Source: Bacteroidota bacterium (GTDB taxonomy: Bacteria; Bacteroidota; Bacteroidia; NS11-12g; UBA9320). From it: 10,771 bases of DNA. The position numbers were made by a program, and so were the translations under genes. Positions 7,010 through 10,771 of the stretch are shown here, one piece after another; the stretch's first letter is position 1, and each line of letters begins with the position of its first letter. The DNA lies in contig CANMPY010000033.1 in assembly GCA_947499775.1 (NCBI GenBank), positions 1 to 10,771 on the forward strand, read 5' to 3'. Under the pieces are notes generated by a model that saw only the letters and a program-made list of their open reading frames with translations, ran no database searches and was not told the origin of the DNA.

Positions 7010-7738
7010 ATGCCAACATCAAATTCCACAACTCCTCCAAGTTTCGAAACCATACTATCTCCTGCCCTATTACCGCTTTATAACTTACAAGGAAAAACCG
7101 TTGTAATAATTGATATATTAAGAGCCACAAGCTCCATTTGTGTTGGGTTTCATTCTGGGGTAACCCTGTTTCACCCAGTAGCACATCCCGAACAAGCAAC
7201 CGCTTTAGAAAACGAAGGTTTTATTGGCGCAGCCGAACGCAATGGCCAAAAACTAAATGGTTTTATGCTGGGCAATTCACCTTTCGATTACTTAAGCAAT
7301 AATTTACAAGATAAGAAAGTAGCTATTACTACAACAAATGGAACACGCTGCTTGCATCTTAGTTATGAAGCCGACGAAATAATTATTGGTTCCTTTCTTA
7401 ATTTAAATGCAGTGGTAAACCATTGTAAAAATACAAAGCGCGATGTGATTGCATTTTGTGCAGGATGGAAAGATAAGTTTAATCTTGAAGATACCTTATT
7501 TGCAGGAGCATTAGCCAAAAGGCTAAGTTCTGATTTTGTTATTGAATGCGACTCTACTTTGGCAGCTATTGATTTATACAATACAGCTAAGGACGATCTT
7601 GCTGGCTATATCAAAAAAGCCTCTCATGCTCAGCGATTTGAAAGGCTTGGCCTCGAACACGATATAGATTTTTGTATGCAAAATTCAATTTATGATTTTG
7701 TTCCAAAAATGGTTGGGGATAATTTGGTGCTTAGCTAA
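7010..7738 (+). CDS. comB: Putative 2-phosphosulfolactate phosphatase (ComB family)
   Basis: A 242-residue ComB-family enzyme. The characterised archaeal member removes phosphate from 2-phosphosulfolactate, the second step in making coenzyme M from phosphoenolpyruvate and sulfite. Family motifs in order: VVIIDILRATSSI (31-43), AAERNG (74-79), LGNSPFDY (87-94), ITTTNGTR (106-113), FCAGW (149-153), LEDTLFAGALA (159-169) and the C-terminal GLEHDIDFC with VP. The length is normal and the protein appears cytoplasmic. Bacteria such as this do not usually make coenzyme M; sulfolactate or cysteate metabolism is a possible role, and bacterial members may have another substrate. The start is ATG at 7010, 44 bases after eno, with no terminator between, so it probably shares the carA-eno transcript. 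No comA-like gene is visible. Family assignment is strong; substrate is inferred. Confidence 0.88.
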   Translation: MPTSNSTTPPSFETILSPALLPLYNLQGKTVVIIDILRATSSICVGFHSGVTLFHPVAHPEQATALENEGFIGAAERNGQKLNGFMLGNSPFDYLSNNLQDKKVAITTTNGTRCLHLSYEADEIIIGSFLNLNAVVNHCKNTKRDVIAFCAGWKDKFNLEDTLFAGALAKRLSSDFVIECDSTLAAIDLYNTAKDDLAGYIKKASHAQRFERLGLEHDIDFCMQNSIYDFVPKMVGDNLVLS

Positions 7739-7761
7739 CCAATCCCTGAAAATTCAGAATA

Positions 7762-8943
7762 TTAATCTTCCGATGCTTTACCAGCCGTAACCGCTTTTGG
7801 CTTTATACCTTCCATCAACTTCATGAGGTCGGTTTGTTGTATGAATCCGCCGCGAATTGTATTGGCAAACACAATAATACATTTGTCTTTGTTTTTCCAA
7901 CGAACAAAGTAAGCTTTATAGCCCTGCCACCATCCATTGTGATAAATTATAGTATCGTGATTATCGTAATACCGTATACGCCAACCATACCCATAATAAT
8001 CTTTTGTTGGCCTACACGGTGTATGTGGCGTGCACGCATTATCTAAGGTTTTAGGCGAAATTAAAAGATTAGTTCTAAGCGCTTGGTCAAATTTTAACAT
8101 GTCAAAAACCGTTGTATAAACCCCTTTGTCGCCCATTGTACCGTTCTGATAATTATAAGGGAAAATACTATACGGCCCATTATGCCCTTGAACATCCTCA
8201 TTATTTAAAGCCATTTTTGGGGTAAATACATATGAATCGTTCATCCCAATTACATTAAAAACTGAATCTTTCATATAGCGATCAAATGGCACTTGCGATA
8301 GCTCCTCTACAATTAATGCCAATAGCACATAATTGGTATTGCTATATTTATAGCGCGATTCAGGCTTAAAGTCTAACTTTGGCCTGTACCGCTTCAACAT
8401 CCAAAGCACCTCTTTATTGGTTAAATGTTTGTATTTTGTTTTGCAATACTTATCGGCAAAATACATATAATTAGGAATGCCACTTTTATGAGACAATAAC
8501 TGTGCTACGGTAATTTGCATATAAGGAAACCCGTCTAAAATCTTATAAACTAAGGTATTGTAATTTAACTTTTTTTGATCAATTAAACTCAAAACAGCAT
8601 ATGCCGTTAAGGTTTTAGAAACAGAAGCAATTTGAAAATTCATTTTTGGCGACAACTTAGTATGCAGCTTCCCATTGGCATACCCATAACTATTGGCAAA
8701 ATATTTTCCGCTATCGTAAAATAATACCGCTCCTGAAAACTGCCCAGAATTATACCTGTTTTTAAAAAAATCATTTATAAGCTTAGCCTTTTCACCGTTA
8801 AAACTCGAATCAAATTCATAAACCGGCGGGGTATTTGGTTTGTTATAAGCGTGCGATCTGCTCGAATCGGAATTGGTATTTGAGCAATATATACCCGATA
8901 CCAAAACCAACATCGCGATGAAAAATTTATTTAAATGCTTCAA
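7762..8943 (-). CDS. Exported class C beta-lactamase-like serine hydrolase
   Basis: A 393-residue serine hydrolase of the beta-lactamase/D-Ala-D-Ala carboxypeptidase/esterase superfamily, acting outside the cytoplasm. The N-terminus has a basic start and a hydrophobic stretch ending in GIYC, so Cys20 might be lipidated, although Tyr just before it is unusual for a lipobox. Catalytic motifs are complete: SVSK at residues 107-110 (nucleophile Ser and general-base Lys), YSN at 200-202, and HNG at 335-337 in the KTG-equivalent position. SHKSGIPNY (151-159) is also typical of the family. Real resistance activity cannot be assumed; most such Bacteroidota proteins are peptidases or esterases of unknown substrate. 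The start is TTG at 8943, because the only nearby in-frame ATG (residue 11) would remove the basic part of the signal sequence. It converges on comB with 23 bases between stop codons and diverges from the S8 peptidase gene. Confidence 0.9.
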   Translation of the reverse strand: MKHLNKFFIAMLVLVSGIYCSNTNSDSSRSHAYNKPNTPPVYEFDSSFNGEKAKLINDFFKNRYNSGQFSGAVLFYDSGKYFANSYGYANGKLHTKLSPKMNFQIASVSKTLTAYAVLSLIDQKKLNYNTLVYKILDGFPYMQITVAQLLSHKSGIPNYMYFADKYCKTKYKHLTNKEVLWMLKRYRPKLDFKPESRYKYSNTNYVLLALIVEELSQVPFDRYMKDSVFNVIGMNDSYVFTPKMALNNEDVQGHNGPYSIFPYNYQNGTMGDKGVYTTVFDMLKFDQALRTNLLISPKTLDNACTPHTPCRPTKDYYGYGWRIRYYDNHDTIIYHNGWWQGYKAYFVRWKNKDKCIIVFANTIRGGFIQQTDLMKLMEGIKPKAVTAGKASED

Positions 8944-8953
8944 TAGGTAATTT

Positions 8954-8961
8954 CAAAAATA
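8954..8961 (-). promoter_or_regulatory. -7 promoter element for the serine hydrolase gene
   Basis: The minus strand reads TATTTTTG, matching TAnnTTTG, ten bases before the TTG start codon at 8943. Transcription would begin near 8950, leaving a leader of only a few bases. A -33 element at the normal distance was not found; a TTTG (complement of 8970-8973) is too close. Confidence 0.4.
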
Positions 8962-9043
8962 AGATAGCGCAAAGAACGTTCTATTTCATTTTTATTTATT
9001 ATCCCTTAACATTTACATTACCCCAAATTACTAACAGTTGTAT

Positions 9044-9101
9044 GAATTATTGGATTGTATTTTTTTTATCCCAATTTTCAATCGTCAAATACAATTAATT
9101 C
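9044..9101. repeat. Long imperfect inverted repeat in the divergent intergenic region
   Basis: GAATTA-TTGG-ATTGTATTT (9044-9062) pairs with AAATACAATTAATTC (9087-9101) over 15 positions, apart from the four-base TTGG insertion. The spacer is 24 bases. Its own CCAAT (9071-9075) can pair with ATTGG (9049-9053) as an alternative. It lies between two divergent genes, where a terminator is not expected, so an operator or a chance AT-rich pairing are the options. Apart from the promoter-like boxes at either end, nothing else was seen in the roughly 217-bp gap. Confidence 0.35.
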
Positions 9102-9148
9102 AATTTATTTTAAACATAATAAAATCGTTCTTTAAATTAAAGAAATTG

Positions 9149-9156
9149 TAAACTTG
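9149..9156 (+). promoter_or_regulatory. Imperfect -7 promoter element for the S8 peptidase gene
   Basis: TAAACTTG matches seven of eight positions of an allowed TAnnTTTG sequence and ends four bases before the GTG start codon at 9161. If used, the transcript would begin at or very near the start codon, making the mRNA leaderless. No clear -33 TTG was found at the normal distance. Confidence 0.25.
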
Positions 9157-9160
9157 CAAT

Positions 9161-10771
9161 GTGAATTTTCGTGTTCTATTCAGAGGTTTTGCACTTGTCA
9201 TAGTCTTAAATGTGGGTTATAATGGCATGGCACAATCTACATATCGAATATATTTTAAAGATAAGGCAAGAGCAGAATACAATCCATACGCTTATCTGCA
9301 TCCAAAAGCCATTGAACGCAGGATTCTAAACCAAATTGACTTATGCGATTCGAGCGATTTTCCTGTAAACCAAAGCTACATAACTACCCTATCTAAATAT
9401 TGCGATACCATTAAAGGATTAAGCCGGTGGATGAATATGATGGTGGTAAACGCCTCCGAAACCAACATTCAGGCTATTCGTCAATTTAGCTTTGTAAGCC
9501 ACATCGAAGCTGTCGAAAATAAATACATTTCGAGCCTATGCCAAACAAAACAACCAATTAGTTTTGACACAACACTTACCAAAAATCAAATACAGCTCTT
9601 GGCATCCCAATTGGACCGAATGAATGTAAATCAGCTAAACGCGAATCATTTAAATGGCCATGGAATTACAATTGCCATTATTGATGCGGGGTTTAAATAT
9701 GTGGATAGCAATCCTGCTTTTAATCATATCCGACAACGAAATGGGATTGTAGATACCTATGATTTTGTAAAAAAACAGAAAAATATTAACAGTGGGATGA
9801 CGCATGGCTCTTACGTTTTTTCATGCTTGGGTGGGCAAATAGGCAATTTACAGCTTGGCCTTGCAACTGGTGCTGAATTTTTATTGGCACGAACCGAAGG
9901 CAATACCGAAAAATTTATTGAAGAAGAATATTGGTTAATGGCTGCCGAATGGGCCGATAAAAATGGAGCCGATATAATCAATAGCTCCTTAGGCTACACG
10001 TACCAACGCTACATGCCTGAAAATATGGATGGGAAAAGTACGTTTGTGAGCAAAGCAGCCCAATTGGCTGTAGACAAGGGGATTTTAGTTATATGTTCGG
10101 CAGGAAATGAAGGCATTAGCACATGGAAAAAGATTACCGCACCCGGCGATGCTAAAGGGGTATTAACCGTAGGGGGCATCAGCCCATATACCGGAATCCA
10201 CAGCTCTTTTAGCTCCTTTGGCCCATCGTATGACAAACGGCTCAAACCAGAAGTATGTGCCTATAGCACAACAGTAGTTTCTGGGCATAACGGATTTAGT
10301 ATTGTAGAAGGAACTTCATTTTCTGCTCCAATAGTCGCTGGTTTTGCAGCGTGTATCAAACAACGGTATCCTAACTTAAAAAACGCTGAAGTAAAAGAAC
10401 TGATTTGCCGTTCGGCCGATATGTGGCCTTATTATGATTACGCTCATGGATATGGAGTTCCGCAGCCCTATTTTTTGCATAAAGACACCCTTGAAAATAT
10501 ACCAACACTCTCGATTTTCGAAGATAAATTTGATATAACCCTGTATCCAATAGAATGGGATAGCACGTTAAAAAGAACATCTCAAATAAAAAAAATTGAG
10601 CCAAGATATAAGTTTGCTAATGATACTGTTATTGATGAAATAGGCCAGGTAAAAAAAACAAAAACCAATCCGTTTTTTACTGCCGTTCCAGATTACTTAT
10701 TCTATCACATTAAAAACAAAAAAGGCTATATCGATAAATATTATGTTATGGATTTGAAGGATAAAAAAAAT
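9161..10771 (+). CDS. Secreted subtilisin-like serine peptidase, S8 family (3' end outside window)
   Basis: The reading frame is open from 9161 to the last base, 537 codons without a stop. Residues 1-24 form a signal peptide ending in GMA|Q. The pro-region (about 26-140) has YRIYFKDKA, HPKAIERRI and VNQSYI, typical of Bacteroidota S8 peptidases. The catalytic domain contains Asp175 in IAIIDAGF (DAG instead of the commoner DTG/DSG), His215 in MTHGSYV, the oxyanion Asn in INSSLGY, and Ser386 in EGTSFSAPIVAG. The triad is therefore complete and the enzyme probably active outside the cell. From about residue 430 it runs into a region I do not recognise; relatives often end in a T9SS sorting domain, but here that part is missing. 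The start is GTG: the stop TAA lies at 9149-9151 in frame, and the overlapping ATG at 9159 is followed at once by TGA. Confidence 0.92.
   Translation, partial: MNFRVLFRGFALVIVLNVGYNGMAQSTYRIYFKDKARAEYNPYAYLHPKAIERRILNQIDLCDSSDFPVNQSYITTLSKYCDTIKGLSRWMNMMVVNASETNIQAIRQFSFVSHIEAVENKYISSLCQTKQPISFDTTLTKNQIQLLASQLDRMNVNQLNANHLNGHGITIAIIDAGFKYVDSNPAFNHIRQRNGIVDTYDFVKKQKNINSGMTHGSYVFSCLGGQIGNLQLGLATGAEFLLARTEGNTEKFIEEEYWLMAAEWADKNGADIINSSLGYTYQRYMPENMDGKSTFVSKAAQLAVDKGILVICSAGNEGISTWKKITAPGDAKGVLTVGGISPYTGIHSSFSSFGPSYDKRLKPEVCAYSTTVVSGHNGFSIVEGTSFSAPIVAGFAACIKQRYPNLKNAEVKELICRSADMWPYYDYAHGYGVPQPYFLHKDTLENIPTLSIFEDKFDITLYPIEWDSTLKRTSQIKKIEPRYKFANDTVIDEIGQVKKTKTNPFFTAVPDYLFYHIKNKKGYIDKYYVMDLKDKKN

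Noticed and set aside
7746..7757. CTGAA-AA-TTCAG inverted repeat between the convergent comB and serine hydrolase genes, as a bidirectional terminator
   Set aside because: The stem is only four or five AT-rich base pairs with no T-run on either strand, so it is too weak to call.
7762..8943. Serine hydrolase as an antibiotic-resistance beta-lactamase
   Set aside because: The SxxK, YxN and HxG motifs show only the superfamily; no sequence feature points to a resistance enzyme, and there is no regulator or mobile-element context.
10009..10604. Two minus-strand open frames near the right edge
   Set aside because: Both are antisense to the S8 peptidase, whose catalytic Ser motif GTSFSAP falls in the same stretch on the plus strand.

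Overview
The window looks like chromosomal DNA from an AT-rich member of the Bacteroidota. The evidence is a Por/type IX (T9SS) C-terminal sorting domain on one secreted protein, an S8 peptidase with the N-terminal region typical of this phylum, several matches to the Bacteroidota promoter -7 element TAnnTTTG, an almost complete lack of Shine-Dalgarno sequences, and an RNase P RNA whose conserved blocks resemble those I remember from Bacteroides. I cannot fix the genus.

Layout. Left edge (minus strand): the 5' part of rnpB, cut by the window start, with a likely promoter at 270-277. Next (minus): a seven-heme cytochrome c fused to a TPR tail (342-2261), then a secreted protein with two tandem DUF4465 domains and a T9SS tail (2341-3975). 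Upstream of that gene is a roughly 210-nt leader headed by a clear cobalamin riboswitch (about 4187-4355, minus). On the plus strand and divergent from the riboswitch are carA (4448-5566), eno (5670-6965) and a comB-like 2-phosphosulfolactate phosphatase gene (7010-7738), closely spaced and probably at least partly co-transcribed. A class C beta-lactamase-like serine hydrolase (7762-8943, minus) converges on comB. It diverges, across about 217 bp, from a secreted subtilisin-like S8 peptidase (9161 to beyond the right edge, plus).

How the genes relate. The left block is most distinctive: a B12-sensing RNA sits in front of a cell-surface or secreted DUF4465 protein, with no BtuB, BtuG or B12-biosynthesis gene visible. 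This suggests an orphan B12-repressed surface protein, perhaps a cobamide binder. The cytochrome downstream could be in the same transcript, but it also has its own promoter-like sequence. The central block is housekeeping metabolism (pyrimidine/arginine and glycolysis) followed by comB; enolase makes phosphoenolpyruvate, the substrate from which phosphosulfolactate is formed in the known ComA/ComB route. The right block encodes two exported hydrolases.

Three of the seven protein genes (carA, the serine hydrolase and the S8 peptidase) have no suitable ATG and seem to start at TTG or GTG. In each, a -7-like promoter element lies at or just upstream of the start codon, which suggests very short or absent leaders. 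No IS element, CRISPR array, tRNA gene or prophage gene was seen.
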